Of a stretch of 64,000 nucleotides of DNA, positions 46,603-56,656 are shown in pieces. Below the pieces are notes generated by a model. It was not told the DNA's origin. It was given only the letters and a program-made list of their open reading frames with translations, and made no database searches. This stretch comes from Halioglobus sp. (GTDB lineage: Bacteria; Pseudomonadota; Gammaproteobacteria; Pseudomonadales; Halieaceae): assembly GCA_028825045.1 (NCBI GenBank), contig JAPKAY010000005.1, positions 1 to 64,000 on the forward strand, in the 5' to 3' direction. Positions within the stretch are counted from its first letter, which is position 1. Each line of letters starts with the position of its first letter. The position numbers and the translations under genes are program-made.

Positions 46603-47671
46603 TTTTGAGTTGCGCAGCTCCACTGATTGGCGGCAAATCTAACACCGTCACAACACCTGGTTTGGCAGCGCACACCCCGGGAATAGCGTTCACCACCCAG
46701 TTAGCAGCGCTCGCATTACCTCCGCCGGCGGCACCTGGCTCATGATGATCTTCAGCATGTACCGTCACGTGCAGGTCCGGGTCGCCGCTGATAATTACCT
46801 GGTGGCAACCACTGCCCTGCGGTGGGTAGGGCCAGTCGGGTGCGCATTGCTCATCGATTCTGGTGACATGTTCGAGCGCGTAAAAAGGAATATCCCCGTG
46901 GTATCCCAATACCTCAAAACGGAATGCGCCCTGAGTACCCTTTTCAAAAGTTCCCATACCGGGAACCTCTATTGTGCGCTCCAAAGGCAAACGCTCAACA
47001 CTCACTTCCACCCGCTCCACTGGCTTGCCCATACCTTTCCCCACCAGACGAATCATCGGCGCCCAGACCATCTCTATGGCAAAGTCGTGCAACATAAGCG
47101 GCAATTCATCCATCGCGCGCCCGAACCCGATGACTTCACGCACTACCTGTGGCTGATCGTACAGGGCATAGTTGAAAATTTCCCGTACTCGCAGTTCGCG
47201 AATACCGGAGACTGCGCCACTCAACACAATAGGGAGCATATCCATTACCCAACCCGGATCGATTCCAGAAACGAATAGAGAGGCTCCTGATTTTTTACAA
47301 GCGTCTTCAACTAACTGCAAAGCCTCGGGCGGCGACGAACCCCGCTCGAGGAAGGCATAAAAGGCGGTAGATACCACGTTGGTGCCGGCTTCGAGACAGG
47401 CAAGCAGGTCGGTCATCGCTTCTTCCGGGCGAATATCGGCGGTCGCGGTGTAGACCACCACGTCGGCTCCACATTGCAGCACACTGCGCCAGTCATCTGT
47501 AGCGATGACCCCGGTTTTTCCCGTTCCAGCAATCTCGCCGGCATCGCGACCCACCTTATCCTTGCTCGCAACGACCACACCCACCAGTTCCAAATCCCGG
47601 TGCGAAAGCACGGCGCGAATTGCCGGACGCCCCACATTGCCTGTACCCCATACCACCACTTGCAACGCCAT
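46595..47671 (-). CDS. dihydrodipicolinate reductase-like NAD(P)-dependent dehydrogenase
   Basis: 358 residues from the ATG at 47671. The N-terminal Rossmann motif VVVWGTGNVGRPAIRAVL and LVGVVVASKDKVGRDAGE resemble the DapB and diaminopentanoate dehydrogenase-like proteins often annotated in lipid- and sterol-degrading actinobacteria and marine gammaproteobacteria. The C-terminal half is not that of true DapB. There is no lysine-pathway gene nearby, so a role in central lysine synthesis is unlikely. It is divergent from the SDR gene at 47762, with a shared 90-base promoter region. Confidence 0.8.
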   Translation of the reverse strand: MALQVVVWGTGNVGRPAIRAVLSHRDLELVGVVVASKDKVGRDAGEIAGTGKTGVIATDDWRSVLQCGADVVVYTATADIRPEEAMTDLLACLEAGTNVVSTAFYAFLERGSSPPEALQLVEDACKKSGASLFVSGIDPGWVMDMLPIVLSGAVSGIRELRVREIFNYALYDQPQVVREVIGFGRAMDELPLMLHDFAIEMVWAPMIRLVGKGMGKPVERVEVSVERLPLERTIEVPGMGTFEKGTQGAFRFEVLGYHGDIPFYALEHVTRIDEQCAPDWPYPPQGSGCHQVIISGDPDLHVTVHAEDHHEPGAAGGGNASAANWVVNAIPGVCAAKPGVVTVLDLPPISGAAQLKNG

Positions 47672-47761
47672 AATCCGAATACCTTTCACCTTTTGGACGC
47701 AAGTATATACGATGAAAAGCGTGACAAAGGGCACCACCAGAGAATGTAGGGGCGCAGACTA

Positions 47762-48589
47762 ATGAGTAATACTCTTTTACAACAATATGGACCCTGGGCG
47801 CTTATTGCAGGCGGTTCGGAGGGCATTGGCCTGTGTTTTGCCCGGCAGTTGGCCGAGGCAGGGCTAAATCTTATGCTCCTCGCCAGGCGTCCGGAACCGT
47901 TGCAGGCAGCCCAGGAACAACTTTGCCGAGATTTTTCAGTTGAGGTGCGTACCCATACGATGGACCTGACGGCTGCTGACCTGGAGGAACAACTGGAGAG
48001 CGTCACTGAGGGAATCGACATCGGACTGCTGATTTACAATGCAGGAGCGATTCACGGCGCCGGCCTGTTTCTCGACGAACCGCTGCAAAAAACCCGCAGC
48101 CTCATTCAACTGAACTGCCTGGGGCCCGCAATTTTCAGCCACCATTTGGGGAACAGAATGCGTCAACGCGGCCGCGGGGGTATTTTGCTCATGAGCTCTC
48201 TTAGCGGGCTCACTGGCGGCGCCTATATCGCCGCGTACGCGGCTACCAAGGCGTTCGACATCATACTGGCAGAGAGCTTATGGGCGGAACTAAAACCGTT
48301 CGGCGTGCATGTCCTTGGACTGGTCGCGGGAGCTACCGACACGCCAGCCATGGCTGCCTCAGGTATCGATTTCGAAGTAGGTCACACCATGGACCCAGCG
48401 GTGGTGGCCAACGAGGGTCTGACCCAACTACCCCACGGGCCACTGCGCATAGCCGGCGCCCAGAATCGTCTCGGCGCGGCGATTCTGAGGGGCGAGGATC
48501 GTCGTCAGTCGGTGGCATTAATGAGCGCTGGGACCGCTGGACTGTACCATCTGCCGGTTCCTGATCTCTCCACTACTGACATGGCGTAA
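47762..48589 (+). CDS. short-chain dehydrogenase/reductase (17-beta-HSD-like)
   Basis: 275 residues. LIAGGSEGIGLCFARQLAEAG gives the cofactor loop GGSEGIG, YNAGA is the NNAG variant, the catalytic Ser is in LLMSSLSG and the active-site pair in YAATK. The variant YNAG and the sequence AGGSEGIG resemble SDRs grouped with 17-beta-hydroxysteroid dehydrogenases and 3-oxoacyl reductases of lipid metabolism. No signal peptide. It is alone on the plus strand, divergent from the DapB-like gene. Confidence 0.88.
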   Translation: MSNTLLQQYGPWALIAGGSEGIGLCFARQLAEAGLNLMLLARRPEPLQAAQEQLCRDFSVEVRTHTMDLTAADLEEQLESVTEGIDIGLLIYNAGAIHGAGLFLDEPLQKTRSLIQLNCLGPAIFSHHLGNRMRQRGRGGILLMSSLSGLTGGAYIAAYAATKAFDIILAESLWAELKPFGVHVLGLVAGATDTPAMAASGIDFEVGHTMDPAVVANEGLTQLPHGPLRIAGAQNRLGAAILRGEDRRQSVALMSAGTAGLYHLPVPDLSTTDMA

Positions 48590-48755
48590 CAGACAAAAGA
48601 CAGTTTTGGGGTGCCTAATTTGAGCCCCTCCAATTTTCAATGATTAGAATCACTAACGCCCCGGGAGACGCTTTGCCGGTTGCCAATGGGCGTCACTGTC
48701 ACGATTCTTTACAACTGAGTGAATCAACCCCCTGAAACCCCGCATGAGTACTAGG

Positions 48756-48772
48756 CTGGCATGATTTTTGCT
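48756..48772 (+). promoter_or_regulatory. sigma-54 promoter upstream of the TerB-like gene
   Basis: CTGGCATGATTTTTGCT matches the RpoN consensus (TGGCAYR-N4-TTGCW): GG at 48758-48759 and GC at 48770-48771 are exactly 10 bases apart, the -24 element is TGGCAT and the -12 element TTGCT. The start point would be about 48783, giving a leader of about 100 bases before the ATG at 48887. It predicts control by RpoN and an enhancer-binding protein. Confidence 0.7.
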
Positions 48773-48886
48773 GCACTGTCTTTAGGGAGTTCAGTAGCGT
48801 CTCATAGCGGCGGCTGACAACGGCATATCTAACATAGAGCGCAGCGCAATTTTTTAGGCGCGCATGCAACAACTGAGGTGACATGA

Positions 48887-49345
48887 ATGGTTAAGTTGGC
48901 GGAAAAAGCGCGCTTTGATGGCGCGCAGTTAATTTTCGAGGAAGGAAATACCACCGACTCCTACGACGCTGGCTTCTTAATCTCCACACTATTGATTTTT
49001 GTTGCCAAGGGTGACGGGCAAATATCGCACCTGGAAAGTGGGAAAATGATCGAATTACTATCCTCCAGATTAGAAACACATAACGCTGTGGCGCTGGGGC
49101 GTCTTTCCGGTGCAATCATGTTTCTGGCCAGCGACACTAAGGTCGCGCAAACGTTGCGAGAGATTAGCGACGGCTTGTCCCCGGCTGAGAAAGCCGAAGT
49201 CTTTAACATGGTGATGGAATTGGCAGAGGTCGATGATGATCTGGACCTTCGTGAAGCTGAAGCCATCCATTTCGCTGGTCAGATTCTCGGCATATCCAAG
49301 GACACTATTCACTCGAAGCTTTCAAAGAGTTTTGCCGAAGATTAA
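48887..49345 (+). CDS. TerB-like (tellurite-resistance/DjlA N-domain) protein
   Basis: 152 residues, all helical. Two Asp-rich EF-hand-like stretches, FVAKGDGQISHLES (about 38-51) and ELAEVDDDLDLREAEAI (about 111-127), are the metal-binding hallmarks of TerB. TerB-like proteins occur in stress and membrane-associated complexes; function here is unknown. GAGGTGA lies six to eight bases before the ATG. A sigma-54 promoter precedes it. It is the last gene of the insert between recA and mutS. Confidence 0.85.
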   Translation: MVKLAEKARFDGAQLIFEEGNTTDSYDAGFLISTLLIFVAKGDGQISHLESGKMIELLSSRLETHNAVALGRLSGAIMFLASDTKVAQTLREISDGLSPAEKAEVFNMVMELAEVDDDLDLREAEAIHFAGQILGISKDTIHSKLSKSFAED

Positions 49346-49660
49346 CGGACATTCAGTCACGCTCAAGGTCAACTGACACCAACAGGTGGACACGGTATTG
49401 GCGATCAAGTCTTTCTACAAACAAAATAGGCGAAGTTTGCTATCCCTTAATAGGCGCTAACACGCATAAGCGATCACCTGAACTGAACTAAAATGCAATG
49501 TCATACTGCCAGGCAAGTGAGGTCCGAAGTCCCTCAGAGAATCTCCGCTCACGTTCTAGCCACAAAATTGTCTCAGAAACCGTGTTGTTGAGGGCTGAAT
49601 CCCTTATCATACCGCCTCAAAGCACACCTCTAGCCACTAATATTTGAAGATATTTTCCCT
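49346..49660. other. 315-base intergenic region before mutS
   Basis: Between the TerB-like gene and mutS. I find no gene, tRNA or terminator. It should carry the mutS promoter; no strong -35/-10 pair or LexA box was seen. Confidence 0.5.
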
Positions 49661-52228
49661 TTGAATCAAGACGTTACCCACACTCCAATGATGCAGCAAT
49701 TTTTGGGCATCAAAGCGAAACACCCGAAAGACCTGGTGTTCTATCGCATGGGTGATTTCTATGAGCTGTTCTTTGATGACGCCAAACGAGCGGCGGAGCT
49801 GTTGGATATTACCCTCACCGCCAGGGGCAAGTCTGCTGGCGAACCCATCCCCATGTGCGGTGTTCCCTACCACGCCGCGGAAGGCTATCTTGCTCGACTA
49901 GTGAAAGCGGGCGTCTCGGTTGCCATCGCTGAACAAATCGGCGACCCGGCGACAAGCAAAGGGCCCGTCGATCGTCAGGTAGTGAGAGTTCTTACCCCGG
50001 GCACACTGTCTGATGAAGCTCTGCTGGATGATAAAGTCGACAACCTACTCCTGGCCATTTCCCAGCATCAGGAAAAATACGGTATCGCCTACCTTGACCT
50101 GAGCACAGGACGATTCCGGGTCTTGGAAATATCAGGCGAGGAAGCCCTGACGGGTGAATTGCAACGACTGGACCCTGCAGAGACTCTATACAATGAAACT
50201 ATCTCCCACCCAGAGATTACCCAGCGTCGCGGCGCGCGCAGCCAACCTGCCTGGGAGTTTGATTCACAGAGTGCGCATCGTGCCTTAAATGCCCAGTTCC
50301 AAACACATGATTTGCAGGGCTTCGGCTGCGAGAACCTCGACCTCGCACTCAGCGCCGCAGGATGCTTGCTGCAGTATGTAAAAGATACGCAACGCGGAAA
50401 TCTGCCGCACATTCGATCCATACAGCAGGAAAGTCGCGCCGACAGCGTCATCCTCGATGCGGCTACGCGAAGAAACCTCGAGATAGATATCAACATGGTC
50501 GGTGGCGACAGCAATACACTGCTGTCGGTAATGGACCGTAGTGTGACGGCTATGGGCAGCCGGTTGCTCAGGCGTTGGTTACACCGACCGCTCACCGATG
50601 TAGCAAAATTGCGGGCGCGCCATGAAGCAATATCTGCTTTGTGCAATAACTACGCCTATGAAGCACTGCGCAATACCCTTAAACCCATCGGAGACATGGA
50701 AAGAATATTGACTCGCGTGGCGCTACGCTCTGCGCGGCCGCGGGACCTAACGCGATTGCTCAGCTCACTACAAGCGCTTCCACAGCTACGCGAAGAATTA
50801 TCAAACCTCGATTCGCTATTGCTGTCTACTCTCAGCACACTGACTGGCGATTACCCTAGCCTCTGCGATTTATTGAACAGCGCGATTCTAGAGAACCCAC
50901 CGGTCCTCATCCGCGATGGCGGCGTCATCGCGGATGGCTACGATCGGGAGCTCGATGAGCTGCGGCAAATCAACACTAATGCTGGCGATTTCCTGCTTGA
51001 AATTGAAAAGCGGGAAAAGCAGGCAACCGGCATAAGTACGCTGAAAGTAGGCTACAACCGGGTACACGGCTATTACATCGAAATTAGCCGAGCACAATCT
51101 GCGCGTGCGCCTACTGAGTACATCAGGCGTCAGACACTTAAAAATGCCGAGCGCTTCATCACGCCCGAGCTCAAAGAGTTCGAAGACAAAGCCCTCTCCA
51201 GCAAGAGTCGAGCGCTAGCGCGGGAAAAACATCTGTACCAAGAATTACTGGAACGGCTCAACGAACAGCTACCGCCTCTGCAGGATACCGCGGAGGCCGT
51301 AGCTGAAATCGACATACTTGCGAATCTCGCGGAGCGGGCGGACAACCTCGGTTTTTGCCAACCCCAGTTCAGTGAAGAACCTATTTTCGAAATTGTCGCT
51401 GGACGCCACCTGGTAGTAGAGCAGGTGTTGCAAGAGCCGTTTATTGCTAACGATACGCTGCTCAATGAACAGCGGCGCATGCTCCTCATTACAGGCCCGA
51501 ACATGGGGGGCAAGTCTACTTACATGCGCCAGAACGCAGTCATTGCACTGCTGGCCCATATTGGCAGTTTTGTACCCGCCACTGCTGTGAAACTGGCCCC
51601 TATCGATCGCATCTTTACGCGCATAGGTTCCTCCGATGATCTGGCCGGTGGTCGTTCAACCTTTATGGTCGAAATGACTGAAACCGCGAATATTCTGCAC
51701 AACGCCAGCCCTCGCAGCCTCGTGTTGATGGATGAAGTGGGCCGCGGCACCAGTACCTTTGACGGCCTTAGTCTCGCTTGGGCCTGTGCGGTGCAACTGG
51801 CGCACTCGGTCAAGGCGTTTACACTCTTTTCCACCCATTATTTTGAGCTGACCAGCCTGCCCGAGCTATGCCCCACAATGGCAAACGTGCACCTGGATGC
51901 CACTGAGCATCAGGATCATGTTGTGTTCCTGCACAATATTCAGGAGGGGCCAGCCAATCGCAGCTTCGGATTGCAGGTGGCAAAGCTGGCAGGTATACCC
52001 GGCCCGGTATTAAAAGCGGCCCAGGAAAAACTGCGCGAACTTGAACTCACAGTGCCCGGCCAGGCTTCTTCTGACAACGCCGCAGCGGACCTCTCTGCAC
52101 AGAACGACCTGTTCAGCCTCGCCCAACCGCATCCGTCTCTGGAATTGCTCAAAGCCATGGAACTGGATGATCTCAGCCCCCGCCAGGCCTTGGAAAAACT
52201 GTATGAGTTGAAGTCGCTTCTGGATTAG
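49661..52228 (+). CDS. mutS: DNA mismatch repair protein MutS
   Basis: 855 residues. [20 protein letters not shown] and [12 protein letters not shown] at the N terminus form the mismatch-recognition domain with the Phe-x-Glu wedge; Walker A is GPNMGGKST, and STHYFELT and the C-terminal dimer region follow. It recognises mismatches and recruits MutL. The first in-frame start is a TTG at 49661; an ATG at 49688 would give MMQQ directly, but relatives have residues before HTPMMQQ, so TTG is favoured. It is divergent from the recA side and followed by fdxA, as in Pseudomonas. Confidence 0.96.
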   Translation: MNQDVTHTPMMQQFLGIKAKHPKDLVFYRMGDFYELFFDDAKRAAELLDITLTARGKSAGEPIPMCGVPYHAAEGYLARLVKAGVSVAIAEQIGDPATSKGPVDRQVVRVLTPGTLSDEALLDDKVDNLLLAISQHQEKYGIAYLDLSTGRFRVLEISGEEALTGELQRLDPAETLYNETISHPEITQRRGARSQPAWEFDSQSAHRALNAQFQTHDLQGFGCENLDLALSAAGCLLQYVKDTQRGNLPHIRSIQQESRADSVILDAATRRNLEIDINMVGGDSNTLLSVMDRSVTAMGSRLLRRWLHRPLTDVAKLRARHEAISALCNNYAYEALRNTLKPIGDMERILTRVALRSARPRDLTRLLSSLQALPQLREELSNLDSLLLSTLSTLTGDYPSLCDLLNSAILENPPVLIRDGGVIADGYDRELDELRQINTNAGDFLLEIEKREKQATGISTLKVGYNRVHGYYIEISRAQSARAPTEYIRRQTLKNAERFITPELKEFEDKALSSKSRALAREKHLYQELLERLNEQLPPLQDTAEAVAEIDILANLAERADNLGFCQPQFSEEPIFEIVAGRHLVVEQVLQEPFIANDTLLNEQRRMLLITGPNMGGKSTYMRQNAVIALLAHIGSFVPATAVKLAPIDRIFTRIGSSDDLAGGRSTFMVEMTETANILHNASPRSLVLMDEVGRGTSTFDGLSLAWACAVQLAHSVKAFTLFSTHYFELTSLPELCPTMANVHLDATEHQDHVVFLHNIQEGPANRSFGLQVAKLAGIPGPVLKAAQEKLRELELTVPGQASSDNAAADLSAQNDLFSLAQPHPSLELLKAMELDDLSPRQALEKLYELKSLLD

Positions 52229-52387
52229 ACCTCGGCTACCTCAACACCCAAATCTTACCCACAGGGGTTTGTGACAGTCTTCACAGAGCCTGGCAATATC
52301 CCCCGAACAGACCTTCTTTTCTGGACTTCCAGCAGGTAAACTAACGCCCCTTAGTTAAGATATAACCATTTTAGAGGCGTTTTAGTA

Positions 52388-52711
52388 ATGACATTTGTTG
52401 TTGGAGAAGATTGCATCAAGTGCAAGCACACAGACTGTGTTGAGGTCTGCCCGGTTGACTGCTTCTATGAGGGACCGAACTTCCTGGTCATCCACCCGGA
52501 TGAATGCATTGACTGCGCCCTGTGTGAACCCGAGTGCCCCGTGGATGCGATATTCTCGGAGGACGAATTACCTGAAGATCAGGCGGTGTTCCTGGAGCTG
52601 AATGCGGAGCTGGCCGAGATTTGGACCTGCATCACTGAAATGAAGGATAGTCCACCTGATGCTAAAGAGTGGGAAGGCAAACCGAATAAGCTGGCACTAC
52701 TGGAGCGTTAA
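52388..52711 (+). CDS. fdxA: seven-iron ferredoxin FdxA
   Basis: 107 residues. The cysteine pattern matches the 7Fe ferredoxin of Azotobacter position by position: C9, C17 and C50 for the 3Fe-4S cluster, C21, C40, C43 and C46 for the 4Fe-4S cluster, and the free C12 and C25. It carries electrons at low potential to unidentified partners and is conserved beside mutS and rpoS in pseudomonads. The ATG has AGAGG about 11 bases upstream. A terminator follows. Confidence 0.96.
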   Translation: MTFVVGEDCIKCKHTDCVEVCPVDCFYEGPNFLVIHPDECIDCALCEPECPVDAIFSEDELPEDQAVFLELNAELAEIWTCITEMKDSPPDAKEWEGKPNKLALLER

Positions 52712-52732
52712 CAGGACGCTCCGATCAAAGAT

Positions 52733-52763
52733 CCTGCCCTGGTAACACGGCGGGTTTTTTTTT
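52733..52763 (+). terminator. factor-independent terminator after fdxA
   Basis: CCTGCC (52733-52738) pairs with GGCGGG (52749-52754), one G-T pair included, with a 10-base loop, followed by nine Ts (52755-52763). It lies 21 bases after the fdxA stop. Confidence 0.8.
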
Positions 52764-52880
52764 CGCCTGACTCGAGGCTTAAAAGCATATGCCGTAGAGT
52801 ACCCACAACTTACTTTTTGTGCCTACGCGACACATTCCTGCTCGAGCGGCCATCACTAAATGCGAGTCGAAAGCATTCTT

Positions 52881-53333
52881 TCAGCCGTGATGATTCTCGA
52901 AAAACTCGATCACCAGCGGATCACCCGAGCGTTCCAAATAGGCGACCGCTAACCCTTCTCCGTAACGCTTTTCCCAGATTGACTCATAGCCCAGCGCCTC
53001 AGCCGAGGCGACCGCACTAGCTAAGTCAGGCACAATAAATCGTAAGTGATGCATACCCTCTCGACCAGCGTCCAGAAATTCCTTGTGTGGGCAACCTCCC
53101 GCTACCCACTCGATCAATTCGATCTCCACATCGCCGCTTTTACCAAAGGCGAGGCGCATCGTGCACTCCTCCTGCTGACCCCGGTAGTCATAGGTCATTG
53201 GACCCGGGTCCATCATTGAAAAGGGCCCAAACAGAGGTTCGTACAAGGCCAGCGCCTGCTCCAGGTCACGTACTACAAAACCCACCTGGTTGAGATCAGG
53301 CAAATCCAGTTGTGTTTGAATATCAGTCGTCAT
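52881..53333 (-). CDS. VOC (glyoxalase-fold) protein
   Basis: 150 residues from the ATG at 53333. LNQVGFVVRDLEQALALYEPLFGPF opens the first beta-alpha-beta-beta-beta module, and GMHHLRFIVPDLASAVASAEALGYE the second. Metal ligands are likely His in MHHLRF and Glu residues in EIELIEW and VIEFFE. This resembles the methylmalonyl-CoA epimerase/glyoxalase group, but the substrate is unknown. It is inserted between fdxA and rpoS on the minus strand, where pseudomonads have the regulatory RNA gene rsmZ. Confidence 0.85.
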   Translation of the reverse strand: MTTDIQTQLDLPDLNQVGFVVRDLEQALALYEPLFGPFSMMDPGPMTYDYRGQQEECTMRLAFGKSGDVEIELIEWVAGGCPHKEFLDAGREGMHHLRFIVPDLASAVASAEALGYESIWEKRYGEGLAVAYLERSGDPLVIEFFENHHG

Positions 53334-53645
53334 CGCTTGCAGTCCCTGTGTTTTCAAGGCTTACAGCATAACCGTCTGGCTCTGATATGCACTATTAACT
53401 AGCAACATATTATTTATGTAAATCACTTGGTTTGATTTCTTGGATTCGGTCGCCCAGATGCGCAATTCTGCACTTCACGATAGAAACCGTTGACCTGCAA
53501 TTGCTGGACCGTGGAAGGCGCGAGGGAGAGCCTCTCCGCAGCTTATCGGGTAATGTTGCGGTGTTCAGCGCACAGTAGCCATGCCCAGAACGGCAACTTG
53601 GGATGCAAAAGCTAAACCCAAAAGAAATTCAAAGATAAAAAAATG

Positions 53646-54719
53646 CTAGCTGAACAGCGACTCGCCACTAAGTCCCTGAGTCTCCATAATAGTACGCAAT
53701 CGCTTGAGCGCCTCAACCTGAATCTGCCGCACCCGCTCTCGAGTCAGTCCGATCTCACGCCCCACTTCTTCCAGTGTACTGGTCTCATAACCACGCAGCC
53801 CAAAGCGACGAGAAACCACCTCGCGCTGCTTGTCGGAAAGCTCTTCCAGCCAGACGGAAATATTGTCTTTGATATCGATATCCTGCAACAACTGCGAGGG
53901 GTCGCAGACGTGGATATCGGGAATCATGTCGACCATGGAGTTGTCTGAGTCTGGACCAACAGGCGTATCCATCGATACAACGCGTTCGTTAAGTCTCAAC
54001 ATGCGCTTAACATCTGAAGCTGGTCTATCCAGCATTTCCGCGATATCTTCGGCGGTGGGCTCATGATCTAGTTTCTGTGTGAGTTCCCGTGCAGCACGCA
54101 GGTAAACATTAAGTTCCTTTACCACGTGAATAGGCAGCCGAATCGTGCGTGTCTGATTCATGATCGCACGCTCTATCGTCTGGCGTATCCACCAAGTTGC
54201 ATAGGTTGAAAATCGAAAACCAAGATCCGGGTCGAATTTTTCAACAGCTCGGATCAATCCCAGGTTGCCCTCTTCGATAAGATCCAACAATGTAAGCCCG
54301 CGATTGATATAACGACGAGAAATCTTGACCACCAGCCTCAGGTTGCTCTCAATCATCCGTTTGCGTCCCGACTCATCACCGCTTCGCGCCTGCCTGGCGT
54401 AGTACTTTTCTTCGTCGGCGCTTAACAGAGGGGAGAAACCGATCTCGTTGAGATACAGCTGGGTGGCATCCAGGTTTTTTTCAATTTTGTGTGCTGTATT
54501 GCTTTTGGCGATGTCAAAATCTACATCGGTGTCATTCGTTGCCGATTCAGACCCTTTACCGACAGACGCCTGATGCTGTTTCGCTGATGGGGTTTCGCGC
54601 TGCCTGTTGCGCATGGGAGTTTCGGGCGAGGCGCTATCAGAAACGGTTTTACTGGCAACAGCCGACCGCCTGTTGGCTGCGCTTGATTTCGAATCTGTGG
54701 TTGTTGGATCCACATCCAT
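53646..54719 (-). CDS. rpoS: stationary-phase sigma factor RpoS
   Basis: 357 residues. Regions 1.2 to 4.2 are complete: [50 protein letters not shown] and [17 protein letters not shown] for the core and -10 recognition, and [16 protein letters not shown] for the -35 helix. The N-terminal 80 residues are Ser-, Thr- and Ala-rich and longer than in E. coli RpoS (330 residues total). It directs stationary-phase and stress transcription. It lies 173 bases downstream of nlpD, where the main rpoS promoter is usually found inside nlpD. Confidence 0.96.
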   Translation of the reverse strand: MDVDPTTTDSKSSAANRRSAVASKTVSDSASPETPMRNRQRETPSAKQHQASVGKGSESATNDTDVDFDIAKSNTAHKIEKNLDATQLYLNEIGFSPLLSADEEKYYARQARSGDESGRKRMIESNLRLVVKISRRYINRGLTLLDLIEEGNLGLIRAVEKFDPDLGFRFSTYATWWIRQTIERAIMNQTRTIRLPIHVVKELNVYLRAARELTQKLDHEPTAEDIAEMLDRPASDVKRMLRLNERVVSMDTPVGPDSDNSMVDMIPDIHVCDPSQLLQDIDIKDNISVWLEELSDKQREVVSRRFGLRGYETSTLEEVGREIGLTRERVRQIQVEALKRLRTIMETQGLSGESLFS

Positions 54720-54892
54720 GGCTTTATCCCACTCTTTTTTTTTACGATTATTCAGAGTAATTCTTGCCCGGTCGGCCAGATTACCCCAAGTGTACTGCCA
54801 AATGCAAACAGCGGCAGACTTCGTATTTTATTTAGTGATTGTTGCTATTTAACGCCCTCAACACCCCCAATAGTGTCCTAAATCTCGCTGAA

Positions 54893-55702
54893 CTACCGTC
54901 GCGGCAATAACCTTTGCGGGTCAATGGGTTTGCCCTCCTTACGAATCTCAAAGTGCAATTTGACAGTATCTGTGCCGGAACTCCCCTTCCCGGCAATGGT
55001 CTGACCAGCCTGGACGGTCTCGCCTTCAGCCACCAACAAGCTGTCGTTATGGCCATAAGCACTGAGGTAAACCTCGTTATGCTTAATGATCAATAGTTCA
55101 CCAAACCCAACAATCCCAACCCCCGCGTAAACGACTTTACCATCAGCCACAGCAACGACCGTATCGCCCCTGGAGCCCGCAATATCTATGCCTTTATGCA
55201 CACTGGACGAGTATTTCCGCGTCACCGGGCCTGATGTTGGCCAGCGCCAGCTATTAACCTTCCCGCCTTTGTATGTGGCAGTTCCGGCGCGCGACCGGGT
55301 AACCGTTGCGGGTGGTTTTTTCGCCGGTAACGGCCTGGGCGCCGAGGCAGCGACTGTGGGTTTCGCCCCTTTGGACGAGGGCGTTGCCACTTTGGGGGGT
55401 GCGACTGCCTTGGGAACCGCAGTTTCAGGAACCGCAGCCTCATTTAAATAAATCTGCTGTCCGGGAAATATGGTGTAGGGCGCCGGAATCTTATTCGCGG
55501 CCGCCACCTTGCGGTAGTCCAGACCGTAGCGAAAGGCAATGGAATACAGCGTATCACCACCTTGTACACGGTAGGCGGAAGCAGAAGCGCGATGAAAAGA
55601 TGACTGCGAGCGCTCAACCCGGTCTTCCACCGGGGCGCGCGAATTTCCACCACATGCGAGCAGGCCGCAGATCACGAGGCTCAACCCTAACCGTGCTAGC
55701 AC
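54893..55702 (-). CDS. nlpD: murein hydrolase activator NlpD
   Basis: 269 residues, GTG start with AGGAAA seven bases upstream. Lipobox LLACG predicts an outer-membrane lipoprotein. A LysM domain (about 43-88, YRVQGGDTLYSIAFRYG) and a Pro/Ala-rich linker precede a LytM (M23) domain (about 150-265). The HKGID zinc motif is present and the later LHFEIR retains one His, but the first His of the HxH pair is Lys, so it is probably inactive as an endopeptidase, as in E. coli NlpD. It activates an amidase such as AmiC at the septum. Confidence 0.94.
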   Translation of the reverse strand: MLARLGLSLVICGLLACGGNSRAPVEDRVERSQSSFHRASASAYRVQGGDTLYSIAFRYGLDYRKVAAANKIPAPYTIFPGQQIYLNEAAVPETAVPKAVAPPKVATPSSKGAKPTVAASAPRPLPAKKPPATVTRSRAGTATYKGGKVNSWRWPTSGPVTRKYSSSVHKGIDIAGSRGDTVVAVADGKVVYAGVGIVGFGELLIIKHNEVYLSAYGHNDSLLVAEGETVQAGQTIAGKGSSGTDTVKLHFEIRKEGKPIDPQRLLPRR

Positions 55703-55727
55703 AAGCTTTCCTCAATGCGTGGGGACA

Positions 55728-56651
55728 CTATTTGTCCGAAGTACTGCCCCATCGGGCATGAATTACCCAGACAACAGCAAAACCCATTATCATCAGCGCC
55801 ACGCAGAACCACAGCTGCGGCTCCTGACCGGTGTAGATCTGGTAGTCTGTGGGCGACACTGGCAACTGTTGGGCCGGTTTTAACTGGCCGTGACTGCCCT
55901 CAATCCACGCTAGCACGCGCTTCCAAGGCCATACCGCCGTCAGGGAACCAAACAGAAAACCCGTCAGCAATGCCATTGTTGCCTGATGAAATCGATGCAA
56001 CAACCAGTGCAGCAGACGGGAAAAACACAGCAGTCCGGCACCAGCACCAAGAATAAACACCAGAATAAACGGCACATCCAGGGATTTGATGGCCATCAAT
56101 ACGGTGCTGTACATGCCCAACAGCACCAGAATAAAGCTGCCAGATATCCCGGGCAAAATCATCGCGCAGATGGCAAGAAATCCCGCCAGGAACACTCCAG
56201 CAAGGCCCATATCGACACTCATGACCGGCGACAGTGCAATGAAAACTGCCACCAGGATACCCACAATCAGATTTAGTATCGTGGCAGCGGTCCAGCGATG
56301 TACCTGCACAAGCAGTACCCCGGCGGAGGCGAGAATCAAACCAAAGAAGAATGCCCAAAGCGGCACCGGATGATTCTCTAACAACCAGGAGACAACTTGC
56401 GCGAGGGAAAAGATACTGGTGGCAATTCCCAGAAAAAGGGTCAGCAGAAAACCACCATTGATATGCGTCCAGGCGCCGGCGACATCAAACTTAACGAGTT
56501 TGGATAAAAAGGCGACATCAACTGACCGGATACTGTCGATCAGGGTGTCATAGATACCGGTAATAAATGCAATCGTCCCTCCGGACACCCCCGGTACGAT
56601 ATCCGCTGCACCCATCAGCATCCCACGGAAAAATATACCAAAAAATGACAA
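55728..56651 (-). CDS. DUF368 polyprenyl-phosphate transporter (PopT family)
   Basis: 307 residues with about nine membrane helices. The family motifs GAADIVPGVSGGTIAF (N-terminal) and AICAMILPGISGSFIL (middle), an inverted repeat within the protein, are clear. DUF368 members return undecaprenyl phosphate to the cytoplasmic face for reuse in wall synthesis. The start is a TTG at 56651, five bases after the pcm stop, with AGAGG overlapping the pcm end, so the two are co-translated. It sits between pcm and the wall-related nlpD gene, away from where I would expect it. Confidence 0.93.
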   Translation of the reverse strand: MSFFGIFFRGMLMGAADIVPGVSGGTIAFITGIYDTLIDSIRSVDVAFLSKLVKFDVAGAWTHINGGFLLTLFLGIATSIFSLAQVVSWLLENHPVPLWAFFFGLILASAGVLLVQVHRWTAATILNLIVGILVAVFIALSPVMSVDMGLAGVFLAGFLAICAMILPGISGSFILVLLGMYSTVLMAIKSLDVPFILVFILGAGAGLLCFSRLLHWLLHRFHQATMALLTGFLFGSLTAVWPWKRVLAWIEGSHGQLKPAQQLPVSPTDYQIYTGQEPQLWFCVALMIMGFAVVWVIHARWGSTSDK

Positions 56652-56656
56652 GGCCG

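Noticed and set aside
53334..53645. Possible RsmZ-like regulatory RNA next to rpoS, as in pseudomonads
   Set aside because: A few GGA triplets occur, but there is no GacA-type upstream palindrome and no clear series of GGA hairpin loops with a terminator.
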